A stretch of DNA of 55,469 nucleotides from Desulfobacteraceae bacterium (GTDB lineage: Bacteria > Desulfobacterota > Desulfobacteria > Desulfobacterales > Desulfosalsimonadaceae). The notes under the pieces are model-generated. The model was not told where the DNA came from. It made no database searches and saw nothing but the letters and a program-made list of their open reading frames with translations. The stretch is from positions 1 through 55,469 of the forward strand of contig JABZFM010000025.1 of NCBI GenBank assembly GCA_014237465.1, written 5' to 3'. Within the stretch, counting starts at the first letter, position 1, and each line of letters opens with the position of its first letter. Positions 35,970 to 44,636 of this stretch are shown here, piece after piece. A program made the translations under genes and the position numbers.

Positions 35970-36227
35970 TCACATTGCAGAACTTCCGGTATATCGCTTG
36001 ATTAAACGGATTAAATTTACCACAAACACGATGACGCTCAGCACAAAAAGCATTATAGGAACCCAGACATAATCGTTATAAGCGTCTATTTGCCTGGCAA
36101 CCTTTATTCCATCAAGTCCAAACAGAACAACAACAAGCATCACCACCGCCTTTATCAGACAGGCCGTATCAGAGGCATACCAGGGAATGATGGCTTTTCT
36201 AAAAAAAGGGCTTTTATCAATTTGCAT
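35970..36227 (-). CDS. Small two-helix membrane protein, unknown
   Basis: An 85-residue protein on the strand opposite to its neighbours. It has two hydrophobic segments (about 22-42, CLIKAVVMLVVVLFGLDGI, and 54-76, YVWVPIMLFVLSVIVFVVNL), joined by a short polar loop (KVARQIDAYNDY), and basic ends. No family is recognised. It sits between the Nudix gene (convergent) and the ChaN-like gene (divergent). Good composition and a clean frame support a real gene. Confidence 0.6.
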   Translation of the reverse strand: MQIDKSPFFRKAIIPWYASDTACLIKAVVMLVVVLFGLDGIKVARQIDAYNDYVWVPIMLFVLSVIVFVVNLIRLIKRYTGSSAM

Positions 36228-36304
36228 AATCTGAAATTATATAATTTATAAAAGATCTAAACGGATCGCCAAAATCCAAACAAATTTCCTAACCAATACC
36301 GTAT

Positions 36305-37273
36305 ATGATAAATATTTTTAATTCTCACAGTCAAAATCACCTGCCGAAGTCCTTTCCGGCTCCTTGTTTTAATAAAATTTTATCAGCGATTTGTCTATTA
36401 ATTCTTTTGTTAAATTCAACGGGATGCTCACAATTGCCCCGCAGGATGCATATTAAGGATATGTCCGAATCATTTCCCGAAAACACCATCATTTCATCAG
36501 AACGCAAGTCTCCCATATCTTTTGATACGCTTATGAAAGACCTGGAAACCATGCGTATCGTTTTTGTGGGGGAGCACCATAACAATCCCGCCCACCATGA
36601 TTTTCAGTTAAAGATTTTAACCGCGCTTTATGAAAAAAACCCGCAACTCACTGTCGGCATGGAAATATTTGACCAAACCTATCAGCCGATTCTGGATCAA
36701 TGGTCAGCCGGAGCTCTTGACCGACAAGCTTTTATTGAAAAAGTGCACTGGTATGCCAACTGGAAATTTGACTTTGAGTTATACGGCAAGTTGCTCGATT
36801 TTATTAAAAATAATCAGATTCCAATTGTGGCCCTAAACATACCGTCCCGGGTAACTGCCAGAATAGCTGTCGGCGGAATCGATAATCTTTTTCCGTCCGA
36901 CAGTCAATTTCTCCCCCAAAGCATCGACTTATCCAACTCTGACCATAGAACATATATTGAAAAAATATTTTCCCACCACAACATAAAGGGAAGAGATAAT
37001 TTTGAATATTTTTATTCCGCCCAATGCGTTTGGGAAGACGTCATGGCGGAATCAATTTCCAAACATATTGATAATTCCGTAATGCTCGTATTTACCGGAA
37101 ATGGCCACCTTGTCAGAAAATTTGGAATTCCGGACCGCGTTTTTAAACGCGCAAAACTTCCGTATCGAACAATTTTACCATACCCGGCCGGCCGGCAAAC
37201 CGAGTTAAAAGATGCTGATTATATTTGGGTTAGCCCTTTATCGGGACGTTCATCTGTTCCGGCAGCTGATTAA
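36305..37273 (+). CDS. ChaN-family haem-binding/EreA-like lipoprotein
   Basis: The 322-residue protein has a long N-terminal region that ends in a lipobox (LLILLLNSTGCSQ, Cys about 41). The ChaN/Tiki-type domain follows, with RIVFVGEHHNNPAHHDFQL (His-rich active region), GMEIFDQTYQP, NIPSRVTARIAVGG and VMLVFTGNGHLVRKFG. Campylobacter ChaN binds haem in the outer membrane for iron uptake; related Tiki domains are proteases. Which activity applies here is not clear. It stands alone between the membrane-protein gene and nrdD. Confidence 0.85.
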   Translation: MINIFNSHSQNHLPKSFPAPCFNKILSAICLLILLLNSTGCSQLPRRMHIKDMSESFPENTIISSERKSPISFDTLMKDLETMRIVFVGEHHNNPAHHDFQLKILTALYEKNPQLTVGMEIFDQTYQPILDQWSAGALDRQAFIEKVHWYANWKFDFELYGKLLDFIKNNQIPIVALNIPSRVTARIAVGGIDNLFPSDSQFLPQSIDLSNSDHRTYIEKIFSHHNIKGRDNFEYFYSAQCVWEDVMAESISKHIDNSVMLVFTGNGHLVRKFGIPDRVFKRAKLPYRTILPYPAGRQTELKDADYIWVSPLSGRSSVPAAD

Positions 37274-37287
37274 ATTTTTCACCAAAA

Positions 37288-37339
37288 ACACAATATATTG
37301 ATTTTTTTATTGACACGAGTCAATATATTGTGACATATT
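37288..37339 (+). promoter_or_regulatory. nrdD promoter with two NrdR boxes
   Basis: Two NrdR-type palindromes are present: ACACAATATATTGATT (37288-37303) and AGTCAATATATTGTGA (37318-37333). Their common core CAATATATTG is repeated exactly 30 bp apart (37291 and 37321), about three helical turns. A -35 box TTGACA lies at 37310-37315, between the boxes, and a plausible -10 (ACATAT or CATATT) at 37333-37339 touches the second box. Bound NrdR would therefore cover the promoter. NrdR is the dATP/ATP-sensing repressor of ribonucleotide reductase genes. Confidence 0.82.
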
Positions 37340-37429
37340 CTTACACAGACGAATACTGTTCTGAGTTAAAACTTTTTTTGCTGAATTCTTCTTACTTCTA
37401 AAATCTATAAAAGGGTTAAAGGAATTGAT

Positions 37430-39535
37430 ATGTTTAATCACATAAAAAAACGTAATGGCCGAGTGGATGATTTTGATTCTTCAAAAATTACGGCAGCGAT
37501 CGCCAAGGCTGGCAAGGCAACCGGCGAATTCGAAGAAAAAGAAGCCAAAAAAATGACATTGCGTGTCTTAACCCTTGCCCATGAGATGCATCTTTCCAGT
37601 TGCCCGGAAGTTGAAGACATTCAGGATATTGTTGAAAGAGTATTTTTGGACTCACCTTATTACAAAACCGCTAAAGCCTATATTATCTACCGGGAACAGC
37701 ACGCACAGATCAGGAAGATTACAACAAAAGCGCATGTAAAAATAGTGGAAAACTATGTCCAGAAAATGGACTGGAAAATAAAAGAAAACAGCAACATGAG
37801 CTATTCATTGCAGGGATTGAACAATTATATCTCTTCTGACATAACCGCGGAATACTGGCTGAACAGAATCTATCCCCCGGAAGTCCGGGATGCACACAAA
37901 AATGGGGATCTTCATATCCATGATTTAAGTCTTTTATCCATTTACTGTGTCGGCTGGGACCTCCAGGATCTTCTCACCGTCGGGTTTATGGGCGTTCCCG
38001 GAAAAGTAGAAAGCGCTCCACCAAAACATCTCCGGTCCGCACTGGGGCAAATCGTAAACTTTTTTTACACCCTTCAGGGTGAAGCTGCCGGCGCACAGGC
38101 GGTTTCCAACTTTGACACCCTGCTGGCGCCTTTTGTCAGACAAGACGGACTTTCATACAAGGAAGTCAAGCAGGCTCTGCAGGAATTTGTGTTTAATATT
38201 AACATCCCCACCCGTGTCGGTTTCCAGACGCCGTTTACCAATATCACAATGGATTTAAACGTTCCAAGTACGCTGAAGGATGTTCCCATTGTTATCGGCG
38301 GCAAACACCAAACAGAAACCTATGGTGACTTTCAGGATGAAATGAATACCATCAACAGTGCCTTTGCCGAGGTCATGATGGAAGGAGATGCCAAGGGACG
38401 CGTTTTTACCTTTCCCATCCCCACATACAACATCACGGAGGATTTTGACTGGGAAAACCCGAACCTGGAAAATATCTGGAAAATGACCGGCAAATACGGA
38501 ATCCCCTATTTTTCTAACTTCGTGAATTCAGACATGTCGCCGGAAGATGCCAGATCCATGTGCTGCCGACTGCGCCTGGATAACCGGGAACTCCAAAAAA
38601 GAGGCGGCGGTCTTTTCGGGGCCAACCCGCTCACCGGCTCCATCGGCGTTGTCACGATCAATCTTCCCAGGATCGGATATACAGCCAAGGATAAAGCCGA
38701 TTTTTTCGATCAGCTGACAAAACAGGCGCACATCGCAAAAGAAAGTCTGACCATTAAACGAAAAGTGCTTGAAAAATTCACCGAACAAAACCTTTATCCT
38801 TATTCAAAATTCTATTTAAGGGGCATTAAGGAAAAAACGGACGCTTACTGGACAAATCACTTCTCAACCATCGGAATCATCGGGATGAATGAAGCCTGCC
38901 AGAATTTTTTCGGCGAGGACATCGGCAGCCAGACCGGACATGCGTTTGCAGTTGAAGTGTTAGATCACCTGCGGCACATCATGGGAAAAATCCAGAAAGA
39001 AACCGGCGAATTCTTTAACCTGGAAGCAACCCCCGGAGAGGGAACCGCTTTCCGCCTGGCGATGATTGATAAAAACCAGTACCCGGGGATTCTTTGTGCA
39101 AATGAATCTTTTTATAAAGAAGGGGCGGATCCGTTTTACACAAACTCCAGCCAGCTGCCGGTCAATTATACGGACGATATTTTTGAGGCCCTTGAACTCC
39201 AGGATGAACTTCAGACAAAATATACCGGGGGCACTGTCTTTCATATTTTCCTCGGTGAACAGGTAAATAACATTGAAGCCACACGAGGCCTGGTTAAAAA
39301 AATAACAAACAATTTCCGACTGCCATACTTTACGATCTCTCCAACGTTCAGTGTTTGTACGGGACACGGATATATAACCGGCGGGCATACGTTATGTCCG
39401 GAATGCAGTCAACCGGTCGAAGTATATTCCAGAATTGTCGGCTACTTAAGACCCGTCAGCCAGTGGAATAACGGCAAACTGTCAGAATTTAATATCCGTA
39501 AAACATATATAATGAATAAAGTCAGCGCGATATAA
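37430..39535 (+). CDS. nrdD: Anaerobic (class III) ribonucleoside-triphosphate reductase
   Basis: Makes deoxyribonucleotides without oxygen by glycyl radical chemistry. The 701-residue protein has an ATP-cone domain at the N-terminus (IKKRNGRVDDFDSSKI, about 3-92) for allosteric control by ATP/dATP. The catalytic barrel includes NGDLHIHDLSLLSIYCVGWDL and SNFDTLLAPFV. A C-terminal zinc site follows (SVCTGHGYITGGHTLCPEC), and the glycyl radical loop near the end is RIVGYLRPV. It is paired with nrdG 10 bp downstream and is under two NrdR boxes. Its presence fits a strict anaerobe. Confidence 0.97.
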   Translation: MFNHIKKRNGRVDDFDSSKITAAIAKAGKATGEFEEKEAKKMTLRVLTLAHEMHLSSCPEVEDIQDIVERVFLDSPYYKTAKAYIIYREQHAQIRKITTKAHVKIVENYVQKMDWKIKENSNMSYSLQGLNNYISSDITAEYWLNRIYPPEVRDAHKNGDLHIHDLSLLSIYCVGWDLQDLLTVGFMGVPGKVESAPPKHLRSALGQIVNFFYTLQGEAAGAQAVSNFDTLLAPFVRQDGLSYKEVKQALQEFVFNINIPTRVGFQTPFTNITMDLNVPSTLKDVPIVIGGKHQTETYGDFQDEMNTINSAFAEVMMEGDAKGRVFTFPIPTYNITEDFDWENPNLENIWKMTGKYGIPYFSNFVNSDMSPEDARSMCCRLRLDNRELQKRGGGLFGANPLTGSIGVVTINLPRIGYTAKDKADFFDQLTKQAHIAKESLTIKRKVLEKFTEQNLYPYSKFYLRGIKEKTDAYWTNHFSTIGIIGMNEACQNFFGEDIGSQTGHAFAVEVLDHLRHIMGKIQKETGEFFNLEATPGEGTAFRLAMIDKNQYPGILCANESFYKEGADPFYTNSSQLPVNYTDDIFEALELQDELQTKYTGGTVFHIFLGEQVNNIEATRGLVKKITNNFRLPYFTISPTFSVCTGHGYITGGHTLCPECSQPVEVYSRIVGYLRPVSQWNNGKLSEFNIRKTYIMNKVSAI

Positions 39536-39545
39536 GCATCAGAAA

Positions 39546-40238
39546 ATGATCATCGGCGGCATTCAAAAAAACTCACTTATTGATTTTCCTTCAAAAATAA
39601 GCTGCGTAATTTTTACAGCCGGCTGTAATTTCGACTGTCCCTATTGTCATAACCCGGAGTTGGTGAACCCGCCTTTTACGACAATTAATCCAGAAGAGAT
39701 TTTTGCTTTTCTAAAAAAACGAAAATTTCTTCTGGATGGTGTCGTCATCACTGGCGGAGAACCGACTCTGCAACAAAATCTGCCTGATTTTTGCGACCAA
39801 ATAAAAACGCTGGGCTTTCCGATAAAAATGGATACAAACGGCAGCCGTCCGGAGGTCATTCACTCTCTGATAAAAAAAAATCTGATTGATTATATTGCGA
39901 TGGACATCAAAACCCTTCCTGAAAAATATTCTCCGCACATCGCTCAAAATATTCACCCGGACGCGATTTTAGAAAGTATTCACTCTATAAAAAACTCCAA
40001 AATCCCTCATGAGTTTCGAACTACCTGCGTAAAGCCATTTGTGGACGCTGACATAATTTTCAAGATTACCCGCATAATTGAAGGGGCGGATCTGTTTGTT
40101 CTGCAAAAGGCAAATATTTGTAATTCAATTTTGCACCCGGAATTTTTTCAAAATTATGATTGGAAATTTGTTGTGGAAGATATAACTTCCTTCCAAAAGA
40201 TTGCTTCTCCGTTTGTCAAAAAGACAATGATTCGATAA
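39546..40238 (+). CDS. nrdG: Anaerobic ribonucleotide reductase activating protein (radical SAM)
   Basis: Radical SAM activase that installs the glycyl radical on NrdD. The 230-residue protein has the cluster motif TAGCNFDCPYCHNPEL (CxxxCxxC, about residues 26-33), then VITGGEPTLQ for SAM binding, and KMDTNGSRPEVI. The length and pattern match the NrdG/YjjW-like form found in anaerobes. It is 10 bp after nrdD and surely co-transcribed. A hairpin terminator follows. Confidence 0.93.
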   Translation: MIIGGIQKNSLIDFPSKISCVIFTAGCNFDCPYCHNPELVNPPFTTINPEEIFAFLKKRKFLLDGVVITGGEPTLQQNLPDFCDQIKTLGFPIKMDTNGSRPEVIHSLIKKNLIDYIAMDIKTLPEKYSPHIAQNIHPDAILESIHSIKNSKIPHEFRTTCVKPFVDADIIFKITRIIEGADLFVLQKANICNSILHPEFFQNYDWKFVVEDITSFQKIASPFVKKTMIR

Positions 40239-40259
40239 CCTGTTCCCACAACAAAACGA

Positions 40260-40290
40260 GCATGTTTGAAAAGTTTAAACATGCTTTCCT
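40260..40290 (+). terminator. Hairpin terminator after nrdG
   Basis: GCATGTTT at 40260-40267 pairs with AAACATGC at 40277-40284, followed by TTTCCT. The T-run is short, so efficiency is uncertain. Confidence 0.6.
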
Positions 40291-40327
40291 ATCAAAAAGG
40301 GATTTTTAAGCACGGAGGAAATTTTTT

Positions 40328-40528
40328 TTGGAAAACTTAATCACTCTCATCAAAATTATTGCCGTATTCACGGCAGCCGGCATTCTCGGCAGCTGGTTTT
40401 CATCAGAAGTCAAAAAAAGCAAGCACAGGGGAGAACCTGCGTATAAACCATATCTTTCACTCCCGGGGATTATTATTGCAATGATCGTGCTGCTGTTGCC
40501 GATAATCACCTGGTTTTTAAAGAATTGA
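40328..40528 (+). CDS. Small membrane protein, unknown
   Basis: A 66-residue protein with two hydrophobic helices (about 4-24, LITLIKIIAVFTAAGILGSWF, and 46-63, LPGIIIAMIVLLLPIITWFL) separated by a Lys-rich polar loop (SSEVKKSKHRGEPAYKPY). The start is TTG with a clear GGAGGA site eight bases upstream, which argues for a real gene. It follows the nrdG terminator and precedes a long noncoding stretch. No family is recognised. Confidence 0.62.
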   Translation: MENLITLIKIIAVFTAAGILGSWFSSEVKKSKHRGEPAYKPYLSLPGIIIAMIVLLLPIITWFLKN

Positions 40529-41003
40529 TATGAAAAATATTATTCAGGTGGCAAAAACCGGATGATTGGTCCCCTTGAATACCGGCAACGTAAAAATTTT
40601 TAATCCGGAATACCCTCCCCAAATCTTTTTTGGAAAAAGATAGGATTAGAAAAACGAAAACTTTTTGACGGTGTTTGTCAAAAAGCTTTTCGTTTTTCTA
40701 ATTGCCCCGCTTCCTGTCACACCACAACACGCCATCTTAAAATCGGACAAATAATTTTTTTTAGTAAGAACGGCGCCTAAAAAAATAAGTTTTTTTCATT
40801 TTTCCTGTAAAAAAACCTAAAAAAGCAGCCAGTGCCTCAAATTTCAACGATTTTACAAAACCTGAACAAAGGGACTTGACAGTGTGCGTTCGTCGCAAAC
40901 AGGAGTCATCACAGGGTCTTTTTCGGACATCAAATTCAAAATTTTTTATTTATCGACAAAGACCGGACAGGGAATTTACTTAACAAAAAAACCATAAAAA
41001 AAT
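40529..41003. other. Noncoding region with a long near-perfect hairpin
   Basis: No gene is seen in these 475 bp. The dominant structure is a hairpin at 40646-40701. The rest is AT-rich with several T and A runs (40750-40800), and AGGGACTTGACAG near 40872 contains a -35-like TTGACA on the plus strand without an obvious gene to drive. The downstream genes read on the minus strand and end at 41004. Confidence 0.5.
40646..40701. terminator. Long hairpin, possible strong bidirectional terminator
   Basis: TTAGAAAAACGAAAACTTTT (from 40646) pairs with the region ending GCTTTTCGTTTTTCTAA at 40701. The arms are 24 and 25 bases and differ by a single bulged G; the loop is seven bases (40670-40676). It lies between the plus-strand small membrane gene and the minus-strand YkgJ gene pair, so it may stop both transcripts. 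Confidence 0.7.
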
Positions 41004-41354
41004 TTATTTATTTTTATACCCTTCTTTTATTAATAATTCTCTGTACCAGCATGCAAAGTCAAACATACCCTGATATTTTTCATTCTCATTAATAATCCCA
41101 AGACAGATTTCAAAAGCGCCCTTGGCATAATCATTACTGTAATCGATTGAATCCAAACTTTGAAGAAATTCACGTATCAGCGTCTGGGATGTTCTTTTGG
41201 TTTTATCCTGGCGAATATCAATGGGGTCCTTGGGTTCCTGAAACGGATCCCATTTGTCAAACCCCCTTTTAAGAATCTGTTTCTGACGCCTTGGGGACAT
41301 ACTGTCAAAAATAACCTGTTTTCGAAAAGCTTCTTCTTTAGAGGAATCAGTCAT
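41004..41354 (-). CDS. Hypothetical protein coupled to the YkgJ gene
   Basis: The open frame starts at 41390, but the ATG at 41354 (MTDSSKEEAFRKQVIFDSMS) is preferred: it overlaps the stop of the upstream YkgJ gene by 8 bp, giving 116 residues. The protein is soluble, charged and mostly helical, with SPRRQKQILKRGFDKWDPF, DPIDIRQDKTKRT, and a C-terminal half rich in aromatic residues (GMFDFACWYRELLIKEGY). No domain is recognised. The coupling suggests it acts with the YkgJ protein. Confidence 0.65.
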   Translation of the reverse strand: MTDSSKEEAFRKQVIFDSMSPRRQKQILKRGFDKWDPFQEPKDPIDIRQDKTKRTSQTLIREFLQSLDSIDYSNDYAKGAFEICLGIINENEKYQGMFDFACWYRELLIKEGYKNK

Positions 41355-42042
41355 TATTGCCTCCGTTTTCTTTGTTGCCTTCAGGTTCATTTTCAGTTCT
41401 GATCCCCAGATATTCCTCGTTATAATCAGTAATCAGCGCCATGGAAAGGGGGACCAGTACTTCCGCCATCTGAATGTGTTTTGACCGGATCGCCTGTACC
41501 AGGTCCGAGGATATAGTCATCAACTGATCATGAATAATATCATGATTCAATGTTGGATAGTTTTCCCCGGCCTTAAATCCTGACAAACCACAAGTACGTC
41601 CCTTTCCCCCGATGGCTTGCGGAATACCGTATACTCGGCACGCAATGGGCCGAAACGCATACGTTTCGCATAGATTTTCCTCCCCCAGCAGTGGACAGCG
41701 GATTCGCTTCTGACCAATTTCTTCGACAACAGCTTCTTCCTCTTTGCCTCCCTGTGTGGAACGATACGCCTCTTTTTTGATTTTGTATATCTGGCGATCT
41801 GCCTTGTTGGCTTTCTCAATCAAATCGATTTTTTCTTTTCCAGAAAACTTTTCATTAAAGCGATAATTAATATACAGTGCTTCAATCAGGGTAAGGTCAA
41901 ACAGCGCATGACAGCAATCCGCACAGCCTTCTTTGCATTTCACCTCATTCGGATACTTGGTTTTAACCTGTTCAAAGACACTTTCCGCTTTTGAAACCAG
42001 TGCTTCATATTTTTTAAATAATGGCATCAAATCAATTTTCAT
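41347..42042 (-). CDS. YkgJ-type Cys-cluster (zinc/iron-chelating) protein
   Basis: A 231-residue protein with the cysteine cluster of the CxxCxxxC/YkgJ family: CKEGCADCCHALFDLTLIEA near residue 37, and a second set in RCPLLGEENLCETYAFRPIA followed by CRVYG. These proteins bind zinc or an Fe-S cluster; their biological role is mostly unknown. AGGAG lies upstream of the ATG. It is 145 bp downstream of mnmE (beyond the parS palindrome) and translationally coupled to a hypothetical protein. Confidence 0.85.
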   Translation of the reverse strand: MKIDLMPLFKKYEALVSKAESVFEQVKTKYPNEVKCKEGCADCCHALFDLTLIEALYINYRFNEKFSGKEKIDLIEKANKADRQIYKIKKEAYRSTQGGKEEEAVVEEIGQKRIRCPLLGEENLCETYAFRPIACRVYGIPQAIGGKGRTCGLSGFKAGENYPTLNHDIIHDQLMTISSDLVQAIRSKHIQMAEVLVPLSMALITDYNEEYLGIRTENEPEGNKENGGNND

Positions 42043-42144
42043 CTGACAAAGATCTCCTCTACATTAAATATCACGGCAACCGGCCATGATAACGCTTCAG
42101 TTTTTTATGAGTAAACATGAAAACATTTTCTTCAACTCCAGGCG

Positions 42145-42182
42145 GGCGGTTAAAATGTTTCACGTGAAACATTTTAACCGCC
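42145..42182. promoter_or_regulatory. parS: parS centromere site in a 38-bp perfect palindrome
   Basis: The core at 42156-42171 is TGTTTCACGTGAAACA, an exact match to the chromosomal parS consensus bound by ParB. The two-fold symmetry continues outward without mismatch over 42145-42182 (19 bp per arm). It starts four bases after the mnmE stop. The outer arms may also form the mnmE terminator stem. parS sites cluster close to the replication origin, in line with the rpmH-rnpA-yidD-yidC-jag-mnmE genes next to it. parA and parB are not in this window. Confidence 0.93.
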
Positions 42183-42186
42183 AAAA

Positions 42187-43602
42187 TTACTTCCCAATAC
42201 AAAATCTGCTGAAAATATTATCCAGGATATCCGGCCTAACGCCTTCTCCTGTAATTTCAGATAACGCGTCCAACGACACCTTCAAATCAATCGAAATCAG
42301 TTCCAGCGGCAGTGATTGACACAGCCCTTCTTTGGCCGTTATCAATGAAAGCAGGGCTTTTTCCAAAGAAAGTTTATGTCTTAAGTTGGGAACAATCCTT
42401 TCTTCCAGATTAGGACTGGTGTTACATGCCGTTTCTGCGATCAGACCCTTTAATTCGTCTATACCCTGATTATACAGAGCAGAAATCCGGATGCTATCAA
42501 TATGTCGCCACTCTGCCGGCAGCTCAAAGCAGATCTGCTCTGCTGGTAAATCAATTTTATTGATCACGATAATTATTTTTTTACTCCGGAGATTCTTGAA
42601 AAGATCCAAATCGTTTTTGGAAACGGGATTGCCTGCATCTACCGTGTATAGAATAATGTCAGCTCCGGTTATGTAATCCCACGCTTTCTCGATACCAATC
42701 TGCTCGACAGTATCCGGGTTATCATGTATCCCGGCCGTATCCGTTAAAACAATGGGAACTCCGCTGGCAATAAATGAGTCTTCTATAAAATCCCGGGTTG
42801 TACCAGGAATATCGGTGACAATTGAGCGCTCTTTGTCAAGCAGGCGATTCATCAGGCTTGACTTGCCCACATTGGGACCACCGACAATCACTATTTTTAA
42901 GCCTTCCCTTAAAAAATTCTGATCATCGCAACGGTCAATCAGCTTGACAACCTTTGTAATAATCTCGTCTTCCAAACGTTCGGCCAGCAACTTTATATCA
43001 ATATCACCGCCGACCTCACCGGGAAAATCAATTGCAGCTTCGACATAAGTCAAAATGTCCAGCAAGGTAGAACGAAGGGATTGAATGACAAGATTTAACT
43101 CACCGGAAATTTGAGCCATGGCCATATCAATCGCTTTTTCGGACCGGGCATTAATTATATCGACAACCGCCTCAGCTCGTGTCAGATCAATCCGACCGTT
43201 TAAAAATGCGCGCCGCGTGAACTCTCCGGGTTCCGCAAGCTGGACCCCTTTTTTGATCAATGATCTTAGAATTGCTTTCAGAACAACGGGGCCGGCATGG
43301 GATTGTATTTCAACGACATCCTCTGCAGTGTAGGAGCCGGGAGCCCGCATAACGACAAATAGGACCTCGTCAAGGACATGTTCCGAGACGCCATCGACAA
43401 CATTACCGTAATATAGATAACGGGATTGCGGAGAAAAAGAACCGGACCGGTGGTCTGAATGGTGGTTTGGATCATTCAAAGACCCTATTGGTCTGAAAAC
43501 AGACAAGGCAATATTAATTGATTCCGGGCCTGATATTTTAATAATACCAATTCCGCCGTGTCCGGGTGGCGTTGCAATTGCTGCAATTGTTGAAACTTCC
43601 AT
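42187..43602 (-). CDS. mnmE: tRNA modification GTPase MnmE
   Basis: With MnmG, modifies U34 in tRNAs that read split-box codons. The 471-residue protein has the folate-binding N-terminal domain (TIAAIATPPGHGGIGIIKIS), a helical domain, an inserted G domain with G1 GGPNVGKSSLMNRL, G3 DTAGIHDNPD and G4 NKID, and ends with the diagnostic FCIGK, which holds the catalytic Cys. The gene is last in the origin-type cluster. mnmG is not adjacent; a parS palindrome follows instead. Confidence 0.97.
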   Translation of the reverse strand: MEVSTIAAIATPPGHGGIGIIKISGPESINIALSVFRPIGSLNDPNHHSDHRSGSFSPQSRYLYYGNVVDGVSEHVLDEVLFVVMRAPGSYTAEDVVEIQSHAGPVVLKAILRSLIKKGVQLAEPGEFTRRAFLNGRIDLTRAEAVVDIINARSEKAIDMAMAQISGELNLVIQSLRSTLLDILTYVEAAIDFPGEVGGDIDIKLLAERLEDEIITKVVKLIDRCDDQNFLREGLKIVIVGGPNVGKSSLMNRLLDKERSIVTDIPGTTRDFIEDSFIASGVPIVLTDTAGIHDNPDTVEQIGIEKAWDYITGADIILYTVDAGNPVSKNDLDLFKNLRSKKIIIVINKIDLPAEQICFELPAEWRHIDSIRISALYNQGIDELKGLIAETACNTSPNLEERIVPNLRHKLSLEKALLSLITAKEGLCQSLPLELISIDLKVSLDALSEITGEGVRPDILDNIFSRFCIGK

Positions 43603-43659
43603 ATCGTGTTAAGCGCTGTTATTGGCATTACAAAGCGCAAAAAATGAATTAAATAAAGC

Positions 43660-44622
43660 TCATTTCTTTGATTGGGCTTTATCTGTCTTTTTCTGCGAGT
43701 TCTTTTTTGGAAAAATAATCAGCTTTCTGTAATAGCCATCCCCCACACTCTGGGTCCGCACCGATCGGTTTCTTTTTAGCGTGACATGAACAATACGGCG
43801 ATCATGCGCGTTCATCCGTGTCATGGTAGATGGTTTTCCGGTTTTGACAGCCTTACTGGCCAGTCGTGAGGCAAGGTCTTTTAACTCAGATTTACGCGAT
43901 TCAACATACCCTTCAACATCGAATATTACCCGATTGCCTTTCCCGCATTGTTTATTGACGACCTTGTCCACCAGGTATTGAATGGCCTCGAGCGTCTGAC
44001 CTCTTTTTCCGATCAGTATGCCCGGTTCCTCCACTTTGACATTGATCCAGCATTGATCCGAGTCGGTGTTTACAGACATCTCTGCATCAATAGACATGGC
44101 TTCAAAAACTTCCCGGGCCAGTCCCTGGGCAACGCGAAGGGCAGCCTCACTATTTATAGTTTGGTCTTCTGTTGCGGCAATCGGCGTTTTGCTTATCTCA
44201 GATTTTTCCGTTTTCTCTGTTTTTTCTTTTTTCTCTGGTTTTTCAACTTTTCTGGGCTTCTTGATTTTCTTTGGTTTTTCCAGCGCCCTAGCAGCAATTC
44301 GGACAGGTTCTTTTACCTCTCCGAAAGCTTCATCAACTAAAGCACTGACGGTATCCTTTTCAGATTGGGTGATATCAGAATTTAAAATTTTGTCCCTATA
44401 ACCGGCAATGGCAGATGCATCAGAAATTGATTGACCATTTGGTAAATCAGGAACAAATACGCGAATTAAGGCTTTTTTGGCTCCTACCAACCCAAAAATA
44501 CCACTAGATCCATGAGAAATGATATCATACTTTAATTTTTCATGTGTCACATTGAGATCAGTGCATGCTTTTTGAACAGCTTTCTCAACATTTTTTTCCT
44601 CAAAGTCTAAAAAAGACTTCAT
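43660..44622 (-). CDS. jag: Jag/KhpB RNA-binding protein
   Basis: A 320-residue protein with the three expected domains: Jag-N (about 1-52, KSFLDFEEKNVEKAVQKACT and SSGIFGLVGAKKALIRV), a KH domain (about 195-255, GILIGKRGQTLEAIQYLVDK) and an R3H domain (about 260-305, AHDRRIVHVTLKRNRSVRTQ). The linker between Jag-N and KH is long and strongly basic/acidic (KPKKIKKPRKVEKPEKKEK). Jag proteins bind RNA and are linked to envelope growth and YidC/SpoIIIJ function. GGAGG precedes the ATG; yidC is 14 bp upstream. Confidence 0.94.
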   Translation of the reverse strand: MKSFLDFEEKNVEKAVQKACTDLNVTHEKLKYDIISHGSSGIFGLVGAKKALIRVFVPDLPNGQSISDASAIAGYRDKILNSDITQSEKDTVSALVDEAFGEVKEPVRIAARALEKPKKIKKPRKVEKPEKKEKTEKTEKSEISKTPIAATEDQTINSEAALRVAQGLAREVFEAMSIDAEMSVNTDSDQCWINVKVEEPGILIGKRGQTLEAIQYLVDKVVNKQCGKGNRVIFDVEGYVESRKSELKDLASRLASKAVKTGKPSTMTRMNAHDRRIVHVTLKRNRSVRTQSVGDGYYRKLIIFPKKNSQKKTDKAQSKK

Positions 44623-44636
44623 GTAAATCCTCCGTA

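Noticed and set aside
41354-41390. Longer N-terminus for the hypothetical protein after YkgJ
   Set aside because: The upstream start would overlap the YkgJ gene by 44 bp with no ribosome site; the ATG at 41354 gives a normal coupled overlap.
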